Assembly (NCBI GenBank): GCA_013350335.1
Contig: CM023540.1
Location: 3,906,001-3,970,000 of the forward strand
DNA from: Chimonanthus salicifolius
Taxonomy: Eukaryota > Streptophyta > Magnoliopsida > Laurales > Calycanthaceae
Reading direction: 5' to 3'
Length of the DNA stretch: 64,000 bases
Below are positions 32,820 through 44,062 of this stretch, in pieces. The notes below the pieces were generated by a model. It was not told the origin of the DNA. It worked only from the letters and a program-made list of their open reading frames with translations, and made no database searches. Position 1 is the stretch's first letter. Every line of letters begins with the position of its first letter. The position numbers were made by a program, and so were the translations under genes.

Positions 32820-35126
32820 TCATGCGAAGAGCTCCGGATAAGCGGTTTTCATCTCCGACTCAAGTTCCCAGGTGGTTTCTTCACTGCCATGTCGTTCCCA
32901 TACCACCTTGACGAACTGAATGGCGCGGTTCCGTAGCACCCTTTGTTCGCTTCCAATAACTCTGACCGGCTTCTCCACATATGTCACATCGCTTTGTACA
33001 TCATGTCTTGAACATTTATTACATGGGAAGGATCAGGATTGTACTTTCTCAGCATGGACACATGAAATACATCATGTAAAGATGATAGTTGTGGAGGGAG
33101 CGCTAATTGATAAGCTACCCCTCCCACCCTCTTCAGTATCAGGAACGGCCCCACAAATCTAGGCGACAGTTTCCCTTTCTTCTCGAATCTCATGTGCCCC
33201 TTCCGTGGTGAGACTTTTAGAAATACCAAGTCTCCCACCTGAAACTCGAGGAACCTTCTCCTATTGTCGGCATAGTTTTTCTAATGGCTCTGTGCAGTGA
33301 GTAGATGTTGCCGTATCAGCTTAATCTGTGTTGTAGTCTCTGCAACCAAATCCGGCCCAATCAACGCAGGCTCACCGGCCTCCGTACAACACACTGGCGA
33401 TCTACACGGTCTACCATACAAGGCCTCAAATGGAGCCATCTGAAGGCTTGCCTGGTAACTGTTATTGTAAGAGAACTCCACCCGTGGCAGATGATCCTCC
33501 CATCTGCCTTTGAAGTCTAGCATGCATGCTCTCAGCATATCTTCCAATGTCTGTATCGTCCTCTCTGACTGTCCATCAGTCTGTGGATGAAATGCTGTGC
33601 TAGTTAATACGTCGGTCCCCATAGCCGACTGCATGCCCTGCCATACTCTACCGGTGAATCGTCCATCCCTGTCGGACACAATAGACCGAGGAATACCATG
33701 TAGCCTGATGATCTCTCGGATGTACCATCGACCCAAAGTTTCTGATGAATCTGTCATTTTGATGGGAAAGAAATGTGCGGACTTGGTCAACCGGTCCACT
33801 ATGACCCATATCGCATCATTGCCCTTTGATGTCCTCGGCAACCTTGTTACAAAGTCCATGGATATGTGCTCCCATTTCCATTCTGGTACCGGTAAGGGTG
33901 CGAGTAATCTTGGTGGTTTCCGATGTTCTGTCTTAACCTGTTGACAAGTTAGGCAATGAGCAACAAACTCTGTCACATCTTTCTTAAGTCCATGCCACCA
34001 ATAGTGCCTCTTAAGATCATGATACATCTTGGTGCTACCCGGATGGATAGAGAGTTTGGTTTGGTGTGCTTCAATCAGCAACTCTCTTCTGCAATTCTTA
34101 GGTACGTATGTCCTGCCTCGGAACATAAGACCTTGTCCGGGTCGTAACTCCCATTCCGGTACGACCTCACCGGTAGACATCTTAGACCAAATCTCCTCCA
34201 CTTCTGGATCTGTCCGTTGTTCCCGTTCAATCTCAGAGACCATGTTGGATCGTATGATCAGATTATATATGGTTCCATGATCATTGAGGTAGAGTTTAAA
34301 TTCTCTGATGGTATTCAATACCTCCCATTCTGTCCTGATCAAGCTGGCTACTGTCGCATGTGACATGCGGTTGAGGGCATCCGCCACTTTGTTTGCCTTG
34401 CCAGGATGATATCAAAGTGCAAACTCATAATCTGCCAGATACTCCATCCATCTGCGCTGTCTCATGTTGAGATCTTTCTGATCAAATAAGTATTTTAGAC
34501 TTTTGTGATCCGAGAACACCTCAAACTTTTCCCCATAGAGGTAGTGTCTCCAGCTTTTGAGAGCGAAGACCACTGCTGCTAGTTCTAGATCATGTGTGGG
34601 GTAGTGGCGTTCATGAATTTTCAACTGTCTTGATCCGTACGCCACCGCACGATTACCTTGACTGAGTGTACACCCCAGTCCTTCACCTGAGGCATCACAG
34701 TACACCTCATAATTTCTGCCTTTCTCTGGCAAGATTAGAATAGGAGCGGTCGTAAGCCTCTCCTTAAGCTCCTCAAATCTTTGATTGCACAGATTGGACC
34801 ACTCAAACTTGACTCCTTTCTGAGTGAGTCGGGTAAGTGGAGCCGTAATCTTGGAGAAGTCCATGATGAATTTTCGATAGTAACCAGCCAATCCCAGAAA
34901 ATTGCGGATCTCGGTCACATTTGTCGGCGCTTTCCATTCCTTGATTGCTGCTACCTTAGCCGGGTCCACAACTATACCTTCCTCTGATATGATGTGCCCC
35001 AAGAAGTTGACTTCAGATAGCCAAAATTCACACTTGCTGGCTTTGGCATACAATTGGTTCTTCCGCAAGGTGTCTAGGACTATCCGTAGGTGCTCGGCAT
35101 GTTCGTTCTGACTTTTGGAGTAGATC
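32820..35126 (-). pseudogene. pol: Outer gypsy pol, 3' part: RT end, RNase H, integrase, chromodomain
   Basis: From high to low coordinates: the reverse transcriptase thumb ([20 protein letters not shown] near 35060), RNase H ([25 protein letters not shown] and [11 protein letters not shown]), then a stop at 34412-34414 (TGA where the inner element has CGA). Integrase (34387-33281) has the zinc-binding H, H, CLTC residues, catalytic D in SMDF, D in SDRDGRF and E in DGQSERT. Another stop (TAG) lies at about 33281. An integrase C-terminal segment ([20 protein letters not shown]) follows, then a frame change near 33000 and a chromodomain at 33000-32823 ending AYPELFA with TGA at 32820-32822. The reading frame is broken at no fewer than three points, so it is non-functional. 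The 5' part of pol lies at 47899-48950, beyond the inner insertion. Confidence 0.9.
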
Positions 35127-35131
35127 AGAAT
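35127..35131. other. Target-site duplication AGAAT (left)
   Basis: AGAAT here matches AGAAT at 47894-47898, immediately outside the two LTRs of the inner element. The exact 5-bp duplication defines the insertion point within the outer element's reverse transcriptase. Confidence 0.95.
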
Positions 35132-35865
35132 TGTGACACCCCGCCCTTTTCACTCTAAAATTTCAGAGTTTATTTTTTTTTTTAATAATAATCAATAAGT
35201 GATCGAGGCGGAATGTCACGACGCGAGTTAAGTTCGGATCTCTAAATCCGACCCTTAACTGGCCAAGCCCATGTGCGTATGAACTAAGTCCATAAAACTG
35301 ATCCGCACATGGTACATAATTACCTAGCGGAATTAACTTAGTCTAGATCTAACTGAGGTTATAATAGAACCTATGATTAATCCAATTTCCATTTTTAGAT
35401 AGCAAAGTACCTTATTTATTCTCCAAAATCACTAACCGATCTTAACTAATCGTTTAATCCAAACATCCAACATAAAAACAAACCATAGCATCTAATTAAC
35501 TACATTATTACATGCCAACATCTAATTTAACAAATTACATTGTTCCAAATAAATCAACTACCAAATCCATAAATAATCCATTCATAGTCCATTGCAATCA
35601 TTCAAATCGCCCAAGTTTTCGTACTTGGTCCTCTTCTCCAACCACGTTCTTTCCTTTCCCTGCATCATCCACTAAAGATATAGATAGGGCGTTAGATCAA
35701 CACGCCCAGTAGTGTTTCCGAATAGGGCTACCACATGGTTAGTCAAAAACATGCAAATAGGATAATAGTTATACATGTGTGACAAATTCTATAAAAATAT
35801 GCTATGTATGAAATGAACATGTAATGAGTCCCACCCATCACCATTCAACATAGCCATCACTTGAC

Positions 35866-36012
35866 GGGATTCTCATCGTCAAGGTAACCCACAGTGGTCT
35901 TTCGGACGCCCCGACGGAGTGTGGCCTCCGGATTCCTCCTGATGGGATTCTCATCATCAGGGTACCCCACAATGGTCTTTCGGACGCCCCGACAGAGTGT
36001 GGCCTCCGGTTA
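35866..36012 (-). repeat. LTR minisatellite, two units
   Basis: Two units, each with GACGGGATTCTCATCGTCAA or a GATGGGATTCTCATCATCAG variant, then GGTCTTTCGGACGCCCCGAC and GAGTGTGGCCTCCGG. The same pair recurs at 44797-44943 in the 5' LTR. It is closest to the unit type of the LTR at 1-1885. Confidence 0.85.
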
Positions 36013-36305
36013 CTTCCCCATCATCCCATGCTATGCATGAGATGTCTATGCAAACATGCCATTTGTAAATATAACATTTGTTTCAAATAACTTATTCAAA
36101 TAAACATAAAACAGCGAATAAGTTGTGTGGTTACAACAAGGTAGGAAACCTACTATATTTTACTTTGTTCGACCCTTCCTTTGGACCGTCTTTCGATCAC
36201 GACTTTGTACACCGTTCTAAAAATCCGAATACCCTATATACATGGCAGCAAGTTAATCATTTGACCATATGATTCTAATTTGATTTAAAACCCAAAAATC
36301 CACTT

Positions 36306-37335
36306 TGTGGGGTTCGGCCATACCCCATGGCCGAACCTCACCCATTTAAACTTGATAAATCTTTTATTTACTTAATACCATCTAAGTATCCCAAACTTTT
36401 CCACTGATACTTGGTAGGGTTCGGCCATACTACATGGCCGAATCTTACCACCTTAGGTTTTGGGCTCAAAAGTCCATTCTTTTGATCATTTCATCTTTTC
36501 ATCCTTATTTACCATAATGCCATTATACTATCCTTTGCCTAATTTTTTTCCTTAGACAACAAAGTCCATCACATGACAATTGGTGGGGTTCGGCCACATA
36601 GCATGGCCGAACCTCACCCTAAAGATTTTAATCCTATTTTCCATCATCACCTAAATCCATAATTGATGTGATTTCCATCTTTTTGAAAGCCAACCAAACA
36701 ACCAAATACTTACATGGGGTTCGGCCATCCAAGGTGGCCGAACCCTATGTCCATGTTTTGGTCTTCTAAAACATGTTTTTGGTGTTATTTAAACATACAA
36801 AATCAATATAATATTGCTGCCATTATACCTCTTAAACACCATCTAAATCAGTTCATCTAATTGTCCCAAATGACCATATTATTTCATGAAATTCGGCCAT
36901 CAAAAATGGCCGATCCAAATGATCCATTTCATCAGTTTTGAACCACTGTTTTAAACCATGCTAACTTCAGTCCTTTGTCATACAGATCCATGCTTTTAAC
37001 CCTTTCCAAAACATGTATTTGAATCTTAAATAATAACCCTAAAACAGTCACCATACTTCATGGTTTATATGTTTCAAATACATCAAAACCATACCATTAT
37101 TTGCATGGGGTTCGGCCCTCCATGGTGGCCGAACCCTATGACCTTTGGTTTGAATTTATTTATCATTCATTTATGTCCAAAACAAACTTCCTTTATTTAT
37201 GTTTTAACCTTTTTAAAACACACACTTAAAATCATCTAAAAACAGTCCCAAATTTGTATGGTTTTAATTTCCAAAAACCATCCAAATAAACCAATTATTT
37301 CCATGGGGTTTGGCCATCCAATGGGGCCGAACCCT
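36306..37335 (-). repeat. GGCCGAACC hairpin array, about 7 units (3' LTR)
   Basis: Units near 36306-36340, 36414-36448, 36581-36616, 36714-36748, 36890-36916 (degenerate: AATTCGGCCAT, ATGGCCGATCC), 37104-37139 and 37304-37335. The third and fourth have different loops (CATAGC and CCAAGG) while keeping both arms. Confidence 0.85.
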
Positions 37336-38962
37336 ATGGTCCCTCTTTTGATCTCATTCATGTACTTCTAACCAACATTTAACCCTTGTTAGATTCAGCC
37401 ATCCAATAGCCGGATCATATTTCTTAATTAAACAACATAGTTTATCGAACACCTACCGTTTCCGCGACTCCTCCACTTGATCTTTACTCCCGCTTGTTCC
37501 TTCCCTTTTTGCTGAACTTGTCTTGATGAAAAGGAATCAAACCAAGGACTGATTAACAACCAGCTACTGCTCTTAGTTTTTGGGAAAACAGAGAACAGCC
37601 AAGAGAAAGGGAGAGAGAGAAATGGGCACCCTTTGTTAAATCAAAAACCAGCCCAAGTTTAACCTTGTGTAACTCTCATTGCCTTTACCCTAATCTTTAT
37701 GTTACTTGGGGGTTTCATCATGAGATGAAACCTCCCCATGTTTCCAACGTCCCTTGTAAATTGGACTTGTGTAACCCCCCCTTTTCTTAGGTTCTCACAT
37801 GGGAGTTTCACTTTGAAATGTAACCCCCATGTGTTACACCGTCCCTTGTTGTTGTCTCTCAATTTTTGGCTTATGTAACAGCCACTTCTCTTAAGTGTAA
37901 CTCCACCAACAGCAGCTCCAATCAACCCCATTTGGCCCTCATTAACGTCCCATGTGGGAGTTCTATCATTGGAATAAAAACTCCCCACTTCCAAGTGTGA
38001 AAACACTTTGATACTCCCATTGATTTATTACATAATTTGAATTAAAAATGCTGTAATCTTTTAGGTATTACTCCTCCAATCAGTTACCCATTTGTTCTCC
38101 AACCTTGGAGTTACATGCATGAACCATCAATCTAAGTATTGCTGTCTTTTGCAGATCCAAACAATGCTCTCTAACATTTCCAACGTGTAAAACACTTTGC
38201 ATTTGCAATCACACTCCCACCTCCAACATCTTCCATGTATATCTTTGTAATTATTTGCATCCTCCTTCATTCATGCATTTGTAACTCTCAAAGCCATCAT
38301 TCTCATATCTCCATGGTAGCCGTTACATGCATGAAATTGCTCATGCATGCAGCCAACGTCCCTAGCAACCCTTGTGACTTCAAGAAGTAACTCCCATTCA
38401 AAATGTAACTCCCATTTTATTCATCACTTAAATGGGGGTTACATGCATGGTAATGTCTCCCCATGCACCAACGTTTTTCCTTGCTCAAACTTGGAATTTA
38501 AAACACTTCCCCTCTCATTCACACACTTCACAATTAAAATACATATTCATCCAACTCATTTATTCAACTCACCCAACCTAAGTCATTCATTTAATTTAAC
38601 TTAACTAATAAATTCAACTCAACTTAACCAACCATTCATTTCAACTCAAACCAAACTCAAGTAATTAATAAACTTAAATTAACTAAGCTTGAACTCAATC
38701 CATGGTTAACCATGCCATTCACGACCCATTGGGTCACATCTAGCCATTTTGACCCATTTATCAAAATTTGACCCAAATATGGTTCTTGACCCGTTTAAAT
38801 CCATCTTATCCATTTATTTGTTTTATAATCAAACTACCCTCCTTTGGGTCTTCATTGAGCCCTTGACCCATTTAAATTCAAATAAATTTTATCACAATGG
38901 CAATTCCGTAAATATGAATATTTTCATATAAAATGATAACTTTGAAATTCCAGGGTGTTACA

Positions 38963-38990
38963 ATACAATACTCTTTTTATAATTTTCGTC
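38963..38990 (-). other. Polypurine-like tract of the inner gypsy element
   Basis: On the minus strand AATTATAAAAAGAGTATTGTAT directly precedes the LTR start TGTAACACCC. The purine run AAAAAGAG is short; the position and the preceding GGGACGAAA match the outer element. Confidence 0.5.
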
Positions 38991-39024
38991 CCGAAAATCG
39001 AACGAAGTAGGATTTCAAAGTAAA

Positions 39025-42000
39025 TCATACAAACAATTCAGGGTGAGACGTTCTCATCTCCGATTCCAATTCCCAAGTGGCTTCTTCAACACCATGTCTA
39101 TCCCATACCACCTTGACGAACTGAATCGCTCGATTACGCAACACCCTTTGCTCACTCTCCAATATTCCGACCGGCTTCTCGACATAAGTGACGTCGCTTT
39201 GCACATCTATATCTTGTACATTCAAAACATGAGACGGATCAGGATTGTACTTCCTCAGCATCGACACATGGAATACATCATGTAGAGACGCCAATTGCGA
39301 AGGAAGTGCCAACTGATAGGCTACATCTCCCATCCTTCTGATAATTGAGAACGGTCCCACATATCTTGGCGACAATTTTCCTTTCTTCCCAAATCTCATG
39401 TGCCCTTTTCGTGGCGAGACCTTCAAGAATACCATGTCTCCCACTTCAAATTCGAGAAACCTCCTCCTTTTATCCGCATAGCTCTTTTGCCGACTCTGTG
39501 CGGTCATCAAATGTTGTCGTATCAACTGGATCTGAGCAGTAGTTTCTGCAACCAACTCAGGTCCTATCAGTGCAGGTTCGCCGACCTCGGTCCAGCACAC
39601 TGGTGACCTGCATGGTCTACCATACAAAGCTTCGAATGGTGCCATCTGGAGGCTTGCCTGGTAGCTATTGTTATAAGAAAATTCCACCAATGGCAAATGA
39701 TCCTCCCATCCACCTTTGAAGTCTAGCATGCACGCCCTCAACATGTCCTCCAACGTTTGTATTGTTCTTTCCGATTGTCCATCGGTCTGTGGATGGAATG
39801 CTGTGCTAATAAGTAGATCGGTTCCCATGGCCGACTGCATGCTCTGCCATACCCTGCCGGTAAATCGGCCATCTCTATCAGACACTATAGTCTGTGGAAT
39901 ACCATGTAATCTGATGATATCTTTGATATATCTCCGACCCAATGTCTCTGATGAATCCGTCATCTTGATAGGAATAAAATGCGCGGACTTGGTCAATCGG
40001 TCTACCACAACCCATATAGCGTCATTGCCCTTTGAGGACCTCGGCAACCCCGTCACAAAGTCCATGGAAATGTGCTCCCATTTCCATTCCGGCACTGCTA
40101 AGGGTTTGAGTAACCCTGGTGGCTTCTGATGTTCTGTCTTAACCTGCTGGCAAGTTAAACAATGAGCCACGAACTCTGCAACATCCTTCTTGAGTCCATG
40201 CCACCAATAATGTCTTTTTAAATCATGATACATCTTTGTGCTACCCGGATGAATGGACAACTTGCTCTGATGTGCCTCTATCAATAATTCTTTTCTGCAG
40301 CTTCTTGGCACATAAATTCTACCCCGGAACATAAGACCCTGTCCTGGTCGTAATTCCCAATCCGGTACAACCTCGCCATTAGACATCTTGGCCCATGTCT
40401 CTGCCATTTCCGGATCTGTTCGTTGCTCCTGTTCAATCTTTGTAACCATGTTGGATCGTATGATCAAATTGTACATACTCCCATGGTTTGTGATGTATAG
40501 ATTAAACTCACGAATGGAATTCAACATCTCCCATTCAGTCCTGATCAAACATGCCACTGATGCATGAGACATGCGGCTGAGAGCATCCGCCACTTTGTTG
40601 GCCTTTCCCGGATGATATCGGAGCGCAAATTCATAGTCCGCCAGATATTCCATCCATCTGCGCTGCCTCAGGTTGAGCTCTTTCTGATCAAATAAATACT
40701 TCAAGCTCTTGTGATCTGAAAATACTTCAAACTTCTCCCCATATAGATAGTGTCTCCAGCTTTTGAGAGCGAAGACCACCGCAGCTAATTCCAGATCATG
40801 TGTGGGGTAGAGGCGTTCATGTATCTTTAGTTGTCTTGAACCATATGCCACCACCCGATTACGTTGCATGAGTGAACATCCCAGTCCCTCTCCTGATGCA
40901 TCACATTGTACTTCATAACCTTTGCCCCTTTCCGGCAAAACTAGAATAGGAGCAGTTGTAAGTCTCTCTTTCAGCTCCTCAAATCTCTGATTGCACAGCT
41001 CTGACCATTCATATTTGACTCCTTTCTGCGTGAGTCGAGTCAATGGGGATGCAATTTTGGAGAAGTCCATGATAAACTTCCTATAATATCCAGCCAAACC
41101 CAGAAAACTACGGATTTCGGTGACATTCTTTGGTGCTTTCCACTCACTTACTGCTGCCACCTTAGCCGGATCAACGGCTATACCATCTGCTGTTATAACA
41201 TGCCCTAAGAATTTGACCTCAGGTAGCCAAAATTCGCATTTGCTTGCTTTGGCATACAGCTGGTTCTGTCTCAAGGTGTTCAATACTATTCGAAGATGCT
41301 CAGCATGATCCTCCTGACTCTTGGAATAGATCAGGATATCGTCAATGAACACTATAACAAACCGATCCAAATATGGACGGAATATTCTGTTCATTAAGTC
41401 CATGAACACAGCCGGTGCGTTGGTAAGACCAAATGGCATGACTACAAATTCAAATAGTCCATACCGTGTTCTGAAAGCTGTTTTCCTCGATGTCTTCCTC
41501 TTTGACCCGGATTTGATGATAACCGGACATCAGATCAATCTTGGAAAAATGACTGGATCCCCTCAACTGATCGAATAAATCATCGATCCTGGGTAGAGGA
41601 TACTTGTTTCGGACAGTTAGCTGATTCAACTTCCGGTAGTCCACACACATTCTGAGTGAACCATCCTTCTTTTTCACGAACAACACTGGAGCTCCCCATG
41701 ACGATGTGCTGTTCCGAATGCAACCCAGTCTGAGTAATTCATCAAGCTGCTTCTTCAACTCGGACATTTCTGCCGGTGCCATCCGATAATGGGGTAGAGA
41801 CACTGGTGAGGTACCAGGATATAGCTTGATCTCAAAATTGAGCTCCCTCATAGGCGGTATACCAGGAAGTTCTTTTGGAAAGACATCAACAAATTCTTTC
41901 ACAATTGCTGGAAGTTCAGTGACTGGTGCTTTGTTGATGACAATATTGTTCAACACCAAATGATGCAACCCTTCCTGCAATCTGCTTTGCTTGTCGGCAC

Positions 42001-42370
42001 GAACTATATACTGCTTTCCCTCGGGTGACCAAAATGTCACTCTTCGGCGATAACAATCAATATTGGCTTCATAACTAGCCAACCAGTCCATGCCAAATAT
42101 AATATCGTACTCAGTCATGTCGAGTACCAAATAATTGAACTCAAATCTGAGTCCAGCGAGTTCTGTATTTATGGCCGTGCATATGAGTCCCAAAGACGTG
42201 TCTCCGACAGGGGATACTACTGTGAGTGTGGTGGACAGCTTTTGTACTAGTGTTCCAGTAGCAGTTATAAAGGATGCAGATATAAAAGAGTGCGATGCTC
42301 CAGAATCAAACAATGCATAAGCATAAGAACTATTGACAACGGCCATACCTTGAATCACAGAATGATCCAC
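39025..42370 (-). pseudogene. pol: Inner gypsy pol: protease, RT, RNase H, integrase, chromodomain (one frameshift)
   Basis: The first piece (42370-41450) has the retropepsin motif [10 protein letters not shown] (catalytic Asp about residue 22) and the reverse transcriptase fingers ([34 protein letters not shown]). A single extra base at about 41481-41487, seen against the outer copy at 48040-48050, throws the frame into a stop near 41450. The second piece (41439-39025, 804 codons) resumes at [12 protein letters not shown]. It has FIDD at residues 31-34, RNase H with D180, E217 and D242, the integrase zinc site H390, H397, C427, C430, the DD35E triad D460, D521 and E557, the segment [18 protein letters not shown], and a chromodomain at about 749-804. 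All catalytic residues are present; only the frame lesion and the stop between gag and protease prevent a continuous polyprotein. These enzymes copy the element's RNA and insert the DNA; the chromodomain typically steers insertion toward heterochromatin. Confidence 0.93.
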
Positions 42371-42397
42371 ATCCTCAGGAGGTTCCAGAGCAAATAG

Positions 42398-43657
42398 TCA
42401 TCCAGATCCAGTAGGAGTAGGCGCCCGTCCCGCCTGATTATATGTCCTGCCTCCTCGGGAGTTAGCTGGCCTAGCTAGTGGACGGAAAGATCCTCTGGAA
42501 TATGAGAGCCTATTGAGCTTTGGACAGTCTCTCTTGAAGTGACCCGGCTGATTACAGTGGAAACAGTTGTTCACCCCTTTGAATGACTGGGTGACTGATG
42601 CAGATGGGGAGGGCTGGTTGGGACGAAAGCTCCCCGCGGACCCAGTAGATGGTGAGGGTCTACTGAAGTTCGGACGGAACCTCTTGTTGGGCTGAAACCC
42701 ACCCCTCCCACTTGGAGCTCGACGATTGTCAAACCGTACTATTGCATTCAACTGCTGTTCTGCTATTGTGGCCTTGCTGACCACCTCAGCCAATGTGGTG
42801 CACTTAAATATGGTCACTTTGGCCCTGATGTTTGGCCGTAGACCCCTCTCAAACTTTCTTGCTTTGCGAAGTTCTGTGTCCACCATATAAAATGCATAAA
42901 TGGATAAACTGAGAAATTCACGGTGATACTCTGCCACCGTCATAGAGCCCTGTACCAAGGACAGAAAAAGTTCTGTCTGTCGCTCCTTCTCCTCCTCCGG
43001 AAAGTAATGTTCCAGAAAGGTTGCTGAAAACTCATTCCATGTCATGGCCGTCCTCTCCCTAACTGGTATGAGTTCCCTCTGCTTCTCCACCACCTCCCAC
43101 CATTTACCGGCATCTTCTATCAATTGTGAAGTAGCCAGTAAAATCCTGTCAGCATGACTCGAGATCTTAAGTAATTTTAAGATCTGAGTGATCTTCTTCA
43201 GCCAGTGCTCGGCTCCGACAGCCCCTTCCTTCCCTTTGAAGTAGGGAGGACGCTGTTGTTGAAATTCTCGTGCCATACTACGGTCACTGGCATCCCTGGA
43301 ACTTTCACTCCCATTCATACGTTGCTGGAGTACTGAGGTTACCACTGCTTGGACTAAGCCCTGAAGTTCAGGTGGCACATGTGGTATATGTACACCACTG
43401 TTCCCTTCTCCTTCCTTCTGTGATGCATTCTCACTCCCCTTTTCTTCCCTCCATGAGTGTTGTGATTCTTCCGCATTGTGAGACTTTTCATGAACAGATC
43501 GCTCCCCATGAGGTTGGGTTACCTCTTTCTCATGTACAGATGGCTCCTTCTCATGCACAGATTTTTCGTGTTGTGATAACACTTTCTCATGTTGCGTGAT
43601 TTGCAACACCTTTTCCTTCCCTTTCTGATTCTGAGGGATCTTTTTCTTTGGTGCCAT
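42398..43657 (-). CDS. gag: Inner gypsy Gag polyprotein
   Basis: 419 codons from the ATG at 43657 to TGA at 42398-42400. The N-terminus is basic (MAPKKKIPQNQKGKEK) and is followed by an unusual HEK-rich stretch (residues 21-58, six HEK or HGE copies). The retrotransposon Gag (capsid-like) domain covers about 130-290, with YFKGKEGAVGAEHWLKKI, WNEFSATFLEHYFP and MTVAEYHREF. A basic RG/RP-rich linker leads to a CX2CX4HX4C zinc knuckle at residues 365-378 (CFHCNQPGHFKRDC) for RNA binding. The protein ends PTPTGSG. The outer element has CGA (Arg) where this copy has TGA, so gag and pol were originally one frame and this stop is probably a recent C-to-T change. Gag forms the cytoplasmic particle that packages element RNA; this copy could still make Gag alone. 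Confidence 0.9.
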   Translation of the reverse strand: MAPKKKIPQNQKGKEKVLQITQHEKVLSQHEKSVHEKEPSVHEKEVTQPHGERSVHEKSHNAEESQHSWREEKGSENASQKEGEGNSGVHIPHVPPELQGLVQAVVTSVLQQRMNGSESSRDASDRSMAREFQQQRPPYFKGKEGAVGAEHWLKKITQILKLLKISSHADRILLATSQLIEDAGKWWEVVEKQRELIPVRERTAMTWNEFSATFLEHYFPEEEKERQTELFLSLVQGSMTVAEYHREFLSLSIYAFYMVDTELRKARKFERGLRPNIRAKVTIFKCTTLAEVVSKATIAEQQLNAIVRFDNRRAPSGRGGFQPNKRFRPNFSRPSPSTGSAGSFRPNQPSPSASVTQSFKGVNNCFHCNQPGHFKRDCPKLNRLSYSRGSFRPLARPANSRGGRTYNQAGRAPTPTGSG

Positions 43658-44048
43658 TTCCCTAAGTCATAAAACATTATTGACTTAGTTTCCTCATATA
43701 GTTTGTATTTTTCACAATTTTGGGGAGATTTCCAAATAAGCAAACTTGATTTTTCTATTTGTTTTTGAGGGGAGAGTCTCTAAATTCCCTATGTTTGTTT
43801 TTCTCAATTGGGGAGTATTGGGGAATGTATATCCTATTTTGCTACGTTTGATAGATGAATTATAATAATATACTTTTGCTATCTTTCACTGTTGTTCTCA
43901 GATTGATTTGTTCAGTCTGAGTCCACGAAGTAAATTAATCCGGCCCCCAGTCAGCGGACTCCGAAGAGTCGGTCAGTTGGGATTCTTATCCGTCAGTGAG
44001 ACATGAAACCGTCTTAATCTTACTTCGGAAGATTCAACTTCCCGTTTC
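43658..44048 (-). other. 5' untranslated leader of the inner gypsy element
   Basis: The leader lies between the primer binding site and the gag start. On the plus strand it has repeated TTTGGGGAGATTTCC/TTGGGGAG motifs (43720-43830) and two dyad blocks, GTCAGCGGACTCCGAAGAGT (about 43952) and TACTTCGGAAGATTC (about 44020). The outer element has the same layout at 50078-50572. Confidence 0.6.
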
Positions 44049-44060
44049 GCTCTGATACCA
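44049..44060 (-). other. Primer binding site (initiator Met tRNA type)
   Basis: The minus strand reads TGGTATCAGAGC two bases after the 5' LTR end. It is the standard complement of the 3' end of plant initiator Met tRNA that primes minus-strand synthesis. Confidence 0.95.
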
Positions 44061-44062
44061 AC

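Larger units (their letters stand above)
35132..38962 (-). mobile_element. 3' LTR of the inner gypsy element
   Basis: The plus strand starts TGTGACACCCCGCCC and ends CCAGGGTGTTACA. The long frames on its minus strand recur identically in the other LTR (37659-38006 and 46590-46937) and are not genes. The stretch 37650-38480 is rich in GTTACATGCATG and AACTCCCA repeats, unlike the W-box/CCACCTCA region of the other LTRs, so the LTR 5' third of this subfamily has diverged. Confidence 0.95.

Noticed and set aside
33597..33944. Plus-strand ORFs opposite the pol genes
   Set aside because: They are shadows of the conserved minus-strand integrase and reverse transcriptase.
37659..38006. 115-codon minus-strand ORF, repeated at 46590-46937
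   Set aside because: The identity of the two copies is explained by the young LTR pair, so it is not evidence for selection; no domain is recognisable.
38963..39024. Possible extra gene between the inner LTR and pol
   Set aside because: Only the 3' untranslated end and the purine-rich primer region fit here.
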